A stretch of DNA of 30,997 bases from DATAXV01 sp036272915 (GCA_036272915.1 DATAXV010000081.1:1-30997); one strand, 5' to 3'. Shown: positions 1 through 8,488, counted from the stretch's first letter. The notes: generated by a model from the sequence alone, not told the origin. Translations and numbers: made by a program.

Positions 1-1267
1 CCTCCTCCAGCGCCCTGGCGTGGACCTCGCTGTGCTGCCGCACCTCGAGCTCGACCAGGTGCAGGCCGAACGTCTCCACCTGCCAGATCAGGTCCTGCAG
101 CCGGCCGTAGGCGGTCCGGCCGGCGCCAGCCTCGGCGAGCGAGCGCTGGGCGAGGCGGAGGTCGTCCAGCAGCCTGGCGCCGGTGCCCTCGACCAGGGCC
201 GCGGGCAGCGTCTCGGCGAGGAGGATAAGGAACTGGCGGTGCGGCTCGCCGGGGGAGCGCTGGAGGATCTCGTCCATCCGCTCGGGGTCGCCGGCGGCGG
301 CCTCGGCGAGGCGCTGCACCAGCTCGGCCGAGGGCGGCGTGCCCTCCTCGTCGGAGGTGATCTCCCTGGCCACGGCGTTGATCCGGGCGCGCAGGAAGCG
401 GACCGCCTGGGCCGACGCCTCCTCCATCGCCTGGGCGGTGATGCGCGAGGTCACGTTGGGGTTGCCGTCGCGGTCGCCGCCGACCCAGCTGCCCATGTGC
501 AGGAAGGCGCCGACCAGCGGCGGCCGGCGACCCGCGTCATCGGGCGAGAGGATCGTGTCCAGGTCGCGGTAGAGGCGGGGGGCGACGTCGTAGAGGCTCC
601 AGTCGAAGACGGCCAGCGCCGAGCGGACCTCGTCCATCGGCGTCAGCGGCGTCTGGCGGAGCTGCGCCGTGCGCCACAGGATCTCGATCTCCTCGAGAAG
701 GGAGCGGCGCGCGTCGGCGGCCTCCTGCTCGCTGCAGCGGGGATCGTCGAGGCGCTCGAGCCGGGTCGAGATCCGGCGGATCGAGCTGACCACGGCCCGC
801 CGGCGGGCCTCGGTCGGGTGGGCGGTGAGGACAGGGCGCAGCTCGAGGCCGCGCAGCTGCTCGCGGAGCCGCTCCTCGCCCTGGCTCTCCCTGATCTCGG
901 TCACCGTCGCCGCCAGCGACTCGCGCAGGTTGCCGAGCTCGTGCTCGCGGGAGCGAAGCACCCGGGCCCGGTGGTGGTCCTCGGCCAGGTTGACCAGGTG
1001 GAAGTAGCAGGTGAAGGCGCGGGCGACCTGCTCGGCCCGGGCCAGGTCCCAGCCCTCGACCAGGCGCTCCGCCGCCAGCTCGTCCTCGTCGCGGGCGCGG
1101 CCGGAGATGAGCAGGTGGCGCAGCCGCTCGACGTCCTCGAGCAGGCCGGGCCCCTCGGATTCGGTCAGCACCTCGCCAAGCAGGCCGCCGAGCAGACGGA
1201 CGTCTTTGCGCAGCTCGGGTGGCATCTCCCGGCGGGCGCTGTCGCGAAGAGTCGGGAGCGGGCTCAC
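1..1267 (-). CDS. ppc: Phosphoenolpyruvate carboxylase, N-terminal part (cut by window edge)
   Basis: The reverse strand encodes the first ~420 residues of PEP carboxylase, which adds bicarbonate to PEP to make oxaloacetate and refill the TCA cycle in the cytoplasm. The family signature VLTAHPTEARRR is visible around residue 140, and the active-site stretch GSWVGGDRDGNPNVT about 110 residues later. The frame stays open to base 1, so the C-terminal half, including the later catalytic loops, lies outside the window. I chose GTG at 1267 because a TACGAT -10 box ends 7 nt upstream, the leaderless pattern seen at many genes here. An in-frame ATG at 1225 is the alternative. The gene is divergent from recG. 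Identity is very secure; the exact start is not. Confidence 0.94.
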   Translation of the reverse strand, partial: MSPLPTLRDSARREMPPELRKDVRLLGGLLGEVLTESEGPGLLEDVERLRHLLISGRARDEDELAAERLVEGWDLARAEQVARAFTCYFHLVNLAEDHHRARVLRSREHELGNLRESLAATVTEIRESQGEERLREQLRGLELRPVLTAHPTEARRRAVVSSIRRISTRLERLDDPRCSEQEAADARRSLLEEIEILWRTAQLRQTPLTPMDEVRSALAVFDWSLYDVAPRLYRDLDTILSPDDAGRRPPLVGAFLHMGSWVGGDRDGNPNVTSRITAQAMEEASAQAVRFLRARINAVAREITSDEEGTPPSAELVQRLAEAAAGDPERMDEILQRSPGEPHRQFLILLAETLPAALVEGTGARLLDDLRLAQRSLAEAGAGRTAYGRLQDLIWQVETFGLHLVELEVRQHSEVHARALEE

Positions 1268-1274
1268 GGGGCAG

Positions 1275-1280
1275 ATCGTA
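1275..1280 (-). promoter_or_regulatory. -10 box for leaderless ppc transcript
   Basis: TACGAT on the minus strand ends 7 nt before the GTG start of ppc. No Shine-Dalgarno sequence is seen, and no clear -35 box. It matches the TANNNT-to-start spacing of about nine other genes in the window. Confidence 0.45.
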
Positions 1281-1339
1281 CGGGTCGGGTGTGACAGCCT
1301 GCGTGCGACGTATATGGAGGAGGAGAATCTCAGGACCAG

Positions 1340-3406
1340 ATGACTCCGACCCTGGATACACCTCTGAGCGACCTCCCCGAGGTCAAGGCGGCCGACGAGC
1401 GCCGGCTGACGCATCTCGGGCTGATAACGGTGCGGGACCTGCTCTTCTACCTGCCCTTCGACTGGGAGAACTACCAGCCCTCCAAGGTCAATGACCTTCA
1501 GCCTGGGGAGCAGGCGCGGGTCGAGGGCACGATCTCGAAGATCGTGGCCAAGCGCACTCCGCGACGCAACATGCAGCTCACCGAGGCCGTCCTCATCGAC
1601 GACGACGACGCCGGCCTGAAGCTGGTCTGGTTCAACATGCCCTTCGTCGCCAAGCAGATCAACCGGGGCGATCGGGTGGCGGTCGCGGGCAAGGTCCAGG
1701 GCCCGAGCCGCTTCTCCAACCAGCTGGAGATGCGCAACCCCCGCCACGAGCGCCTTCGCTCGGGCGACGAGGGCCCCCGCGGCCTCCACGACCTGATGCC
1801 CAAGTACCACCTGACCAAGGGCCTGACCTCGATGAGGGTCGCCTTCCTGGTGGCGAAGGTGATCGACCTCGCCGACCAGCTGGAGGACCCGATCCCGGAC
1901 GAGGTCCGCGCTCGTCACGACCTCCTGCCCATCGGTGAGGCGATCCGGCTCGGCCACCGCCCCGAGAACGAGCAGGAATGGCGCCGAGCGCGCCAGCGCA
2001 TGGCCTTCGCCGAGCTCCTGGAGCTGCAGATCGCCTTCCTGCTGCGGCGCCGGGAGATGGCGGCCGAGGAGGCGACGCGGATCCCCTACCACCAGGAGGT
2101 GATCGAGCGCTTCAAGGAGGGCGTCGGCTTCGAGCTCACGCAGGCCCAGCGGCGCGCCATCTGGGACGTCTACAAGGACATGGACGGGGAGGTGCCCATG
2201 AACCGCCTCCTCAACGGTGAGGTCGGCTCGGGCAAGACCGCGGTGGCGGCGGCGGCGGTGGCCATGGCCCACGCCGCCGGCGTGCAGTCGGTGGTGATGG
2301 CGCCGACCGAGATCCTGGCCCGGCAGCACCTCGCCAAGTTCCGCACCTACCTCGAGGACACCTTCCCCGATCTCAGGGTCGAGCTCCTGATCAGCGGCCA
2401 GGCCGCGGCCGAGCGGCGGCGGGTGCGGACGGCGGCGGCCTCCGGCCACTGTGCGCTGCTGGTCGGCACCCACGCCCTGATCGAGGACGAGGTCGAGCTC
2501 TCCGACCTGGGCCTGGCCGTGGTCGACGAGCAGCACCGGTTCGGCACCGAGCAGCGGGAGCGGCTGCGCAACAAGGCAGGCCGTGGGCGTCCTCACTTCC
2601 TGGCCATGACGGCGACCCCGATCCCGCGCTCGATGGCTCTGGCCATGTACGGCGAGATGGCCCTCTCCGTCATCGACGAGCTACCCCCGGGCAGGACGCC
2701 GGTGGAGACGTCGGTGGTGGCGCCCTCGCGCCGCGAGGAGGCCTACGAGCTGGTCCGGCGCGAGGTCGCCGCCGGCCGCCAGGCCTTCATCATCTGCCCG
2801 CTGATCGAGGAGTCGGAGACGGTCGAGGCCCGGGCCGCGACGGCCGAGTTCGAGCGCCTCCGGCAGGAGGTGTTCCCGGACCTACGGCTGGCCCTGGTCC
2901 ACGGCAAGGTCAGGGACAAGGACGGGATCATGGGCGCCTTCCGCAACGGCGAGGCGGACATCCTCGTCGCCACCGCCGTCATCGAGGTGGGCGTCGACGT
3001 CCCCAACGCCGCGGTGATGCTGATCGAGGGTGCGGACCGCTTCGGCCTGGCACAGCTGCACCAGTTCCGGGGCCGGGTCGGGAGGGGTTCCCACGCCTCC
3101 CACTGTCTGCTGCTGGTCGACGACCCCTCGGAGAAGAGCCTCAGCCGGCTGCAGCTGCTGTCCTCGGTCAACGACGGCTTCCGGCTGGCCGAGGAGGACA
3201 TGCGCCTGCGCGGCGCCGGCGAGCTGCTCGGGGCTCGCCAGCACGGCATGTCCGACATCGCCATGCAGGGTCTCTTCCAGCCGCAGCTGCTGTCCGAGAT
3301 CCAGGAGGAGGCGGAGCGCCTGCTCGAGGGCGACCCCGACCTGGAGGGCACGGCCCTGCTGCGGGACGCGGCCAGGCGCCGGCTGGAGCGGACCGCGATC
3401 AGCTGA
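1340..3406 (+). CDS. recG: ATP-dependent DNA helicase RecG
   Basis: RecG is the branch-migrating helicase that remodels stalled replication forks and Holliday junctions. The 688-residue product has the expected order: an N-terminal wedge/OB-fold domain (~1-240), then helicase domain 1 with Walker A GEVGSGKT (~residue 293) and the RecG-type DEQH box (VVDEQHRFG, ~395), then domain 2 with the TATPIPRS motif III, the ATAVIEVGVDVPNA motif V region and the QFRGRVGRG motif VI. Length is normal for the family. The ATG follows a purine-rich GGAGGAGGAG tract. It is divergent from ppc and convergent with the dehydratase gene. In many high-GC bacteria recG is followed by rsmD and coaD; here those genes are 25 kb away. 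Confidence 0.98.
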   Translation: MTPTLDTPLSDLPEVKAADERRLTHLGLITVRDLLFYLPFDWENYQPSKVNDLQPGEQARVEGTISKIVAKRTPRRNMQLTEAVLIDDDDAGLKLVWFNMPFVAKQINRGDRVAVAGKVQGPSRFSNQLEMRNPRHERLRSGDEGPRGLHDLMPKYHLTKGLTSMRVAFLVAKVIDLADQLEDPIPDEVRARHDLLPIGEAIRLGHRPENEQEWRRARQRMAFAELLELQIAFLLRRREMAAEEATRIPYHQEVIERFKEGVGFELTQAQRRAIWDVYKDMDGEVPMNRLLNGEVGSGKTAVAAAAVAMAHAAGVQSVVMAPTEILARQHLAKFRTYLEDTFPDLRVELLISGQAAAERRRVRTAAASGHCALLVGTHALIEDEVELSDLGLAVVDEQHRFGTEQRERLRNKAGRGRPHFLAMTATPIPRSMALAMYGEMALSVIDELPPGRTPVETSVVAPSRREEAYELVRREVAAGRQAFIICPLIEESETVEARAATAEFERLRQEVFPDLRLALVHGKVRDKDGIMGAFRNGEADILVATAVIEVGVDVPNAAVMLIEGADRFGLAQLHQFRGRVGRGSHASHCLLLVDDPSEKSLSRLQLLSSVNDGFRLAEEDMRLRGAGELLGARQHGMSDIAMQGLFQPQLLSEIQEEAERLLEGDPDLEGTALLRDAARRRLERTAIS

Positions 3407-3428
3407 TCCCCGGGTCCCGGCGGGGATC
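3405..3428. terminator. Stem-loop between convergent recG and dehydratase genes
   Basis: Perfect 7-bp arms GATCCCC and GGGGATC flank a 10-nt GC-rich loop. The hairpin starts inside the recG stop codon and ends 3 nt before the stop of the convergent dehydratase gene. There is no T tract, so it may be a bidirectional GC hairpin or a Rho-assisted terminator. Confidence 0.4.
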
Positions 3429-3431
3429 CGG

Positions 3432-4577
3432 TCAGTCCGCCTCGAACACGCCGTGGCCGGCCACCGCGTACCGGCGCACCGCCTCCATGTCGAGCTCGAC
3501 GCCGACGCCGGGCGTGTCGCTCAGCCGGATGTGGCCGTCCTCCACGATCGAGCCCCCGGTGTTGTAGGAGTTCCAGACCTCCCGCTCCTCGAGTGCGTGC
3601 CACTCCAGGATCAGGAAGTTGGGCACCGAGGCGCAGACGTGGCAGGTGGCCATCGTCCCCAGCGGGCTGGAGACGAGGTGGGGGGCGAGGGGCACGTAGT
3701 AGACCTCGGCGTAGTTGGCGATCTTCTTGCTCTCGGCGAGGCCGCCGCACTTGGGCACGTCGGGCATGATCACGTCGGCCGCCTGCGCCTCCAGCAATTC
3801 GCGGAAGCCCCAGCGAAGGTAGAGGTTCTCGCCGGCGCAGATCGGCGTCCGCGTCGACGAGCGCACCCTGGCCAGCGCCTGCACGTTCTCGGCCGGCACC
3901 GGCTCCTCCAGCCAGAGCAGATGGAAGGGCTCCAGCTCCCAGGCGATCCGGCAGGCGGCGGCGACGTCGTAACGGGCGTGCATGTCGATGCAGAGGTCGA
4001 CGTCCGGCCCGATCGCCTCGCGGACCGCCGCCACCCGGTCGACCATCGAACGCGCCTCGCCGGCGGAGAGGGAGTGGTTGTAGGGGTCGCGCTTGGCCGG
4101 GTGGTGAAGGTCGTCGATGTCGAACTTGACCGCGGTGAAGCCCTCGGCGACGCAGCTCCGGGCGCGGGCGGCGCAGCTCTCGGGTGAGCCGTCCTCGCCG
4201 TCGCCACAGTCGGCGTAGAGGCGGATGCGATCGCGGAAGCGACCGCCCAGCAGCCGGTAGAGCGGCTGCCCGGCCGCCTTCGCCGCCAGGTCCCAGAGCG
4301 CGAGCTCGATGCCGGAGAGGGCGATGACGAAGATCCCGGCCTGGGCCCCGCCGAAGACCCGGGCGCGCCGGACCCGCTCCCAGCAGCGCTCGACGTCCCG
4401 CGGATCCTGTCCGATGAGCAGGTGCTTGAGCTCCCGGATCAGGCCGACGACGGGAGCCGCCCCGCCGTCCGGGTTCGCCTCTCCGTAGCCCGACAGACCC
4501 TCGTCGGTATCGATCCGGACCAAGGTGCAGGCACCGTGGTAGGCGACGACAGCGGTCCTCACGTCGACGATCTTCAC
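3432..4577 (-). CDS. Galactonate-dehydratase-like enolase-superfamily enzyme
   Basis: A 381-residue member of the mandelate racemase/muconate lactonizing (enolase) superfamily: N-terminal capping domain, then a TIM barrel. Candidate metal ligands are D198, E224 (LWLEEP) and E250 (CAGEN). Candidate acid/base residues are H200 (DMHARYD) and H300 (LAPHL). The spacing D-x-H, +26 Glu, +52 Glu, +102 His is the same as I recall for E. coli galactonate dehydratase (D183, H185, E209, E235, H285), so dehydration of a sugar acid to a 2-keto-3-deoxy acid is the best guess. K151 in KFDIDD is also present. The GTG start follows a GGGGGTAGG tract. It is divergent from a carbohydrate ABC transporter, which fits uptake plus first catabolic step. 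The exact substrate cannot be read from sequence. Confidence 0.88.
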   Translation of the reverse strand: MKIVDVRTAVVAYHGACTLVRIDTDEGLSGYGEANPDGGAAPVVGLIRELKHLLIGQDPRDVERCWERVRRARVFGGAQAGIFVIALSGIELALWDLAAKAAGQPLYRLLGGRFRDRIRLYADCGDGEDGSPESCAARARSCVAEGFTAVKFDIDDLHHPAKRDPYNHSLSAGEARSMVDRVAAVREAIGPDVDLCIDMHARYDVAAACRIAWELEPFHLLWLEEPVPAENVQALARVRSSTRTPICAGENLYLRWGFRELLEAQAADVIMPDVPKCGGLAESKKIANYAEVYYVPLAPHLVSSPLGTMATCHVCASVPNFLILEWHALEEREVWNSYNTGGSIVEDGHIRLSDTPGVGVELDMEAVRRYAVAGHGVFEAD

Positions 4578-4605
4578 GAGCCTACCCCCTGGATCGCTTT
4601 ATCGA

Positions 4606-4634
4606 TTGACACGATGTCCAAGCCGTTCTAGGAT
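4606..4634 (+). promoter_or_regulatory. Strong sigma-70-type promoter for the ABC transporter operon
   Basis: A perfect -35 TTGACA (4606-4611), a 17-bp spacer and a -10 TAGGAT (4629-4634) predict transcription from about 4641. This is one of the best consensus promoters in the window. It leaves a leader of about 258 nt before the solute-binding protein gene. Confidence 0.72.
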
Positions 4635-4643
4635 CACCGAACC

Positions 4644-4662
4644 GGTCACCGATTTGGTGACC
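4644..4662. promoter_or_regulatory. Palindromic operator, GntR-like
   Basis: Perfect 7-bp arms GGTCACC and GGTGACC are separated by GATTT. Within it and one base beyond lies TGGTGACCA, a TGGT-N-ACCA core similar to FadR/GntR-type operators. It sits at about +4 to +22 of the predicted transcript, an ideal repressor position. No GntR gene is present in the window, so the regulator is distant or of another family. Confidence 0.6.
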
Positions 4663-4703
4663 ATGCTACTGGCAGGGAAGAGCGAGAGTCTGAGGAGGGA
4701 AGG

Positions 4704-4883
4704 ATGGTCCGCGTGTACTTCGGCGCATCCGCGCCGAGGACCGACGGCGGGATCGTTCCGACGAGCGGTCGGCGGACCCGCGCACTCCCCATGGGCCGCG
4801 TACCGGCCCTCCCGCCCAGGCGACCCGCGGGTGTGGTCGCCGCCCTGACCGGACCCGGGCCCCCAGGTGGGCCGGCCGTCTGA
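4704..4883 (+). CDS. Possible 59-residue small protein or leader ORF
   Basis: ATG at 4704 has a good Shine-Dalgarno sequence (AGGAGG, 4693-4698, spacing 5), and the frame ends at TGA 4881-4883, one base before the AGGAGG of the solute-binding protein gene. The 59-residue product starts MVRVYFGASAPRTDGG and is rich in Pro, Arg and Gly, with no recognised domain. Its position between operator and transporter would suit translational coupling or a leader role. The biased composition could also mean it is chance open frame in GC-rich DNA; only the ribosome binding site and tight spacing argue for it. Confidence 0.33.
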   Translation: MVRVYFGASAPRTDGGIVPTSGRRTRALPMGRVPALPPRRPAGVVAALTGPGPPGGPAV

Positions 4884-4898
4884 CAGGAGGCATGACCC

Positions 4899-6371
4899 AT
4901 GTTCACGTCGCGCTCGTTCAGCCGCCGCCGCTTCCTCGGCCTGGCCGGAGGCCTCACCGCCGGCGGAGTCGCCGCCGGGCTCGCCGGCTGCGGATCCGGT
5001 CCCGCCGCGTCGACGGCCCGGAAACCCACCCATTCCGCCTCGGCCGAGCTCCCCGAATGGCTGCGTGAGGAGGCCAAGCAGTACAAGGGCCGGACCCTGA
5101 GCGTGCTCGGCTCCGAGCAGTACTTCGCCACCGCCAACCAGGACTTCATCAACGCCTGCCAGCACTTCGGCCAGGCCACCGGGAACACCATCAACGTGTC
5201 GATGATCAACGTCGACACCGGCGATCTGGTCTCCAAGCAGGCGGCCGCGGTCAAGGCCGGCAACGTCCAGGACCTCGGCTTCGTCGACAGCGGCCGGTTC
5301 GTCTCCGAGCTCCACCAGCTGGGCGCGCTGGAGCCGGTCACCGACGTCGTCACCGAGCTGCAGACCAGGTACGGCGACGCCCACCCGATCAACAAGATCT
5401 ACCTCACCTACGGTCCCAAGAAGGACTGGTACGGGATCCCCTACTTCTCGCTCGTCAACGGCTTCTTCGCCAGAAAGGACTGGCTGCGGGAGAAGGGCAT
5501 CAAGACCTCGGAGCTCAAGACCTATGACGACGCCCGCTCCGTCGCCATGGAGCTCTCCGACGCCGCCAGCCAGCGGTACGGCTGGGGGATCACCTACAAC
5601 GGCAGCGGCGACGGCGCCGGGGCCGTCGAGGCGGTGCTCAACGCGTACGGCGCCGCGGTCGCCGACAACACGGGGACCAAGGTCATCTTCGGCAACGGTT
5701 CGGAGACCAAGGAGGCGGTCACCTGGATGGCCGAGACCTACGGCAGCTCCAAGTACTCGAAGATGCTGCCGCCGGGGATCGCCAGCTGGCTCGACACCAG
5801 CAACAACCAGGCGTGGCTGGCGGGTCTGGTCGGGATCACCGCCAACGCCTTCAGCCTCTACGCGCAGTCGAGGGCCGAGAACAACCCGGTGTACGGGAAC
5901 ACCTACCTCTTCGGAGGCCTCACCGGCCCGGCGACCAGCGAGGTCATCGACATCGCCGACTCCGAGGCCTTCGTCGTCTTCAAGGGTGCCAAGGAGCCCG
6001 GCCTGGCCAAGCTCCTCGCCAAGTACCTCGTCTACGGATCGCCGCTGCTGACCATGGTCAAGCAGTCGGTGGGCCTGATCCTCCCCGCCTATGAGGAGAT
6101 CTGGACCTCCAACCCCTTCTACCTCAACGGCGATCCCGCCTTCAAGAGCGAGCACCGAGTCCTCGACGAGCCGCTGCCGATCAAGACCACGACCGGGCTC
6201 AGCTTCCCGCAGACGCCGAGCCCGGGCACCGACGCCGTCAACTCCGCCTACCCGATCTGCGACATGGTCGGCCAGATCGTGACCAAGAAGGCGACCATCG
6301 ACGAGGCCATCGCCACCTGCCGGCAGCGGATCGTGCAGATCTTCGAGCAGCAGGGGTACCCGCAGTCGTGA
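4899..6371 (+). CDS. Carbohydrate ABC transporter substrate-binding lipoprotein (Tat type)
   Basis: A 490-residue family 1 extracellular solute-binding protein that would capture a sugar or sugar acid outside the membrane and deliver it to the downstream permease. The N-terminus combines a twin-arginine motif (SRRRFLGLAGG) with a lipobox (GLAGC), so it is probably exported folded by Tat and lipid-anchored at the Cys near residue 31. The rest has the usual two-lobe composition with many Trp/Tyr ligand-type residues. AGGAGG at 4885-4890 with an 8-nt spacer sets the ATG at 4899; an ATG at 4892 is out of frame. Its end overlaps the permease GTG by 4 nt (GTGA), so the two are coupled. Confidence 0.92.
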   Translation: MFTSRSFSRRRFLGLAGGLTAGGVAAGLAGCGSGPAASTARKPTHSASAELPEWLREEAKQYKGRTLSVLGSEQYFATANQDFINACQHFGQATGNTINVSMINVDTGDLVSKQAAAVKAGNVQDLGFVDSGRFVSELHQLGALEPVTDVVTELQTRYGDAHPINKIYLTYGPKKDWYGIPYFSLVNGFFARKDWLREKGIKTSELKTYDDARSVAMELSDAASQRYGWGITYNGSGDGAGAVEAVLNAYGAAVADNTGTKVIFGNGSETKEAVTWMAETYGSSKYSKMLPPGIASWLDTSNNQAWLAGLVGITANAFSLYAQSRAENNPVYGNTYLFGGLTGPATSEVIDIADSEAFVVFKGAKEPGLAKLLAKYLVYGSPLLTMVKQSVGLILPAYEEIWTSNPFYLNGDPAFKSEHRVLDEPLPIKTTTGLSFPQTPSPGTDAVNSAYPICDMVGQIVTKKATIDEAIATCRQRIVQIFEQQGYPQS

Positions 6372-8386
6372 GCTCGGTGGCCACGCCCCGCGGGCGCGAC
6401 GCCGCCCTGGCCGGCCGAGCCCGGTGGCGGCGCTTCGGGCAGCGGGCGCTGGGCCCCGACTGGCGCCTGGCGGCGCTCTTCGTCGGGCCGGCGCTGGTGG
6501 TCATCGCCGTCGTCGTCGTCTATCCCTTCCTCGATTCGATCTACCTCAGCTTCACCCAGCGCCACGTCGGCAACGAGCTGGTCTTCGTCGGCCTTCGCAA
6601 CTACACCGCGCTCTGGAACGACTCGTTCTTCCGCAACGCGGTCAAGAACAGCATCGTCTTCACCGTCTACTCGGAGGTCTTCAAGATCACGGTCGGGATG
6701 GTGGCCGCGCTCCTCCTCCACAACCTGAGGAGGGGCCGCTCGCTGCTCACCGGGCTGGTGCTGCTGCCCTGGATCATCCCCACCGTGGTGACGGCGCTCG
6801 ACTGGCGCTCGCTGGTCGACCCGCTGTTCGGAAGCCTGAACGACGTCCTCACCTTCACCCGGCTCGGGCCGCTGCTCTTCCACCTCCACTTCATTGACCA
6901 GTGGCCGGCGACCTGGCTCGGCGACGCCACCCTGGCCATGCCGGTGGTGGTGCTGGTCAACATCTGGAAGGGCATCCCCTTCTTCACCATCGTCTTCCTG
7001 GCCGGTCTCAAGGCCATCCCGCAGGACGAGTACGAGGCGGCGTCGGTCGACGGCGCCAACGCCTGGGACCGTTTCCGCAACGTCACCCTCCCCGGTCTCA
7101 AGTACCCCCTGATCATCGGCCCGCTGCTGTCCACGATCTGGACCTTCAACACCTTCGACATCGTCTGGCTGATGACCCAGGGCGGACCCGCCAACTCGAC
7201 CATGCCCTTCGTCGTCTACGCCTACGAGAAGGCGATCGAGGAGCTCGAGTTCGGGCCCGGGGCGGCGGTGGCGCTGACCATGCTGCCGATCACGGCGGCG
7301 CTCGTCTTCGTCCTCGCCCGCTACATCCGGCGCTCCGACCAGGACAGCAGCCCCGGCGCCTTCGACCGCTTCTTCTCGCGCTGGGGCCGCTGGCTGGCGC
7401 TGGCCGGCGCGGTCGCCCTGGTCATCGCCCTGCTGCTCTTCGACGCCGGGCTGCTCTGGAAGATGGCGGTCGGCCTGGGCGTGATCCTGGCCGTCTGCGT
7501 CGGCTACGGGCGCTTCCTCCACGAGCGGCTGGTCAGGCCGGCGGGGGTGCGCGCCCGGCGGTCCGACCTGCTCGGCCGCCTGCCCATGTACCTGGCACTG
7601 GCGGTGCTGGTCTTCTTCGTGCTGGCGCCGATGTACTGGCTGCTGGTCACCGCCTTCAAGACCGACCTCCAGGAGGAGCTCCGGAACTCGATCCTGTGGC
7701 CCCGGCCCTGGACGCTGGTCCAGTTCCACAACCTGACCGCCCAGAACCCGTTCTGGACCTGGTACCGGAACACGCTCATCGTGGCCGCCGCCTCGACGGT
7801 GCTCGGGGTCGGCCTCTCCGCCTTCTCCGGCTACGCCATCGCCCGGCTGCGATTCCGAGGCGCCCAGGGGCTGATGGGAGGGCTGCTCCTCATCTACATC
7901 ATGCCCAGTGCACTTCTCTTCATCCCGCTTTACCAGATCTTCAGCGCGCTTCACCTGATCAACTCCCTGTGGTCGCTGATCGTCGCCTATCCGACCTTCA
8001 CCATCCCCTTCGCCTCGTGGCTTCTGATGGGGTACTTCCGGTCGATCCCGGCGGAGCTGGAGGAGTCGGCGATGGTGGACGGAGCCTCCCGCTTCGCCGC
8101 CTTCAGCCGGATCGTCCTCCCCCTGGCCAGGCCGGCGCTGCTGGCGGTGGCGCTGTTCACCCTGACCAACGCCTGGAACGAGTTCCTCTTCGCCTACGTC
8201 TTCATCACCAACAACCACCTGATGACGCTGCCCGTGGGCATGCAGTCGATGATCGTCGGCGACATCCTCCCCTGGGGCCAGATCATGGCCGCCTCGATCC
8301 TGGTCTCGGTGCCCGTGGTCGTGCTCTACGGGTACGCGCAGCGCTTCCTGGTCGAGGGGCTGACCGTCGGCGCCATCAAGGGGTGA
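6368..8386 (+). CDS. Fused two-domain sugar ABC permease (MalF-MalG-like fusion)
   Basis: The 672-residue protein contains two complete binding-protein-dependent permease domains in one chain. The first (~30-330, MalF/UgpA type) has its EAA loop at about residues 218-240 (EYEAASVDGANAWDRF). The second (~400-672, MalG/UgpE type) has its EAA loop at about 560-580 (ELEESAMVDGASRFAAF). The linker (~335-385) carries two extra hydrophobic segments, an even number that keeps both domains correctly oriented. Normally these are two genes forming a heterodimer. Both EAA loops look intact, so each half should contact an ATPase. No ATPase gene (MalK/MsmK/UgpC type) is present in the window, implying a shared ATPase encoded elsewhere. 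GTG start overlaps the previous stop. Confidence 0.93.
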   Translation: MSSVATPRGRDAALAGRARWRRFGQRALGPDWRLAALFVGPALVVIAVVVVYPFLDSIYLSFTQRHVGNELVFVGLRNYTALWNDSFFRNAVKNSIVFTVYSEVFKITVGMVAALLLHNLRRGRSLLTGLVLLPWIIPTVVTALDWRSLVDPLFGSLNDVLTFTRLGPLLFHLHFIDQWPATWLGDATLAMPVVVLVNIWKGIPFFTIVFLAGLKAIPQDEYEAASVDGANAWDRFRNVTLPGLKYPLIIGPLLSTIWTFNTFDIVWLMTQGGPANSTMPFVVYAYEKAIEELEFGPGAAVALTMLPITAALVFVLARYIRRSDQDSSPGAFDRFFSRWGRWLALAGAVALVIALLLFDAGLLWKMAVGLGVILAVCVGYGRFLHERLVRPAGVRARRSDLLGRLPMYLALAVLVFFVLAPMYWLLVTAFKTDLQEELRNSILWPRPWTLVQFHNLTAQNPFWTWYRNTLIVAAASTVLGVGLSAFSGYAIARLRFRGAQGLMGGLLLIYIMPSALLFIPLYQIFSALHLINSLWSLIVAYPTFTIPFASWLLMGYFRSIPAELEESAMVDGASRFAAFSRIVLPLARPALLAVALFTLTNAWNEFLFAYVFITNNHLMTLPVGMQSMIVGDILPWGQIMAASILVSVPVVVLYGYAQRFLVEGLTVGAIKG

Positions 8387-8391
8387 CCGCT

Positions 8392-8429
8392 GCGGGGCGG
8401 GGCGGGGCCGGTGCCAGCCGCCGCCCCGC
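8392..8429 (+). terminator. GC-rich stem-loop after the permease gene
   Basis: Perfect 9-bp arms GCGGGGCGG and CCGCCCCGC enclose a 20-nt loop starting 6 nt after the permease stop codon. There is no T tract. It plausibly ends or stabilises the transporter mRNA. Confidence 0.4.
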
Positions 8430-8474
8430 GCCCGGCCCGGTCGGGGCGCTCCTCGGGGCCGGGACCTCGGCAGG

Positions 8475-8480
8475 TAGGAT
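8475..8480 (+). promoter_or_regulatory. -10 box for leaderless methyltransferase transcript
   Basis: TAGGAT ends 8 nt before the GTG at 8489, with no Shine-Dalgarno sequence between. This supports 8489 rather than the longer frame from 8411 as the true start. Confidence 0.5.
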
Positions 8481-8488
8481 GCCTCGCA

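Larger units (their letters stand above)
4578..4898. other. Regulatory region between dehydratase and ABC transporter
   Basis: This 321-bp divergent intergenic region holds, from left to right, a sigma-70-type promoter facing the transporter, a palindromic operator, a short ORF with its own ribosome binding site, and the transporter ribosome binding site (AGGAGG, 4885-4890). The promoter serving the dehydratase could not be identified with confidence. Confidence 0.6.

Noticed and set aside
4606..4848. 80-codon frame starting inside the transporter promoter
   Set aside because: It begins within the -35 box, before the predicted transcription start, and has no ribosome binding site.
6248..8218. 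656-codon open frame on the minus strand opposite the permease gene
   Set aside because: It is a GC-rich shadow frame made of Asp/Glu/Gly/His/Gln repeats with no domain; the plus strand encodes a clear permease.
8391..8408. Possible G-quadruplex (three GGGG runs)
   Set aside because: The fourth nearby run has only GG, and the G runs are better explained as one arm of the perfect hairpin at 8392-8429.
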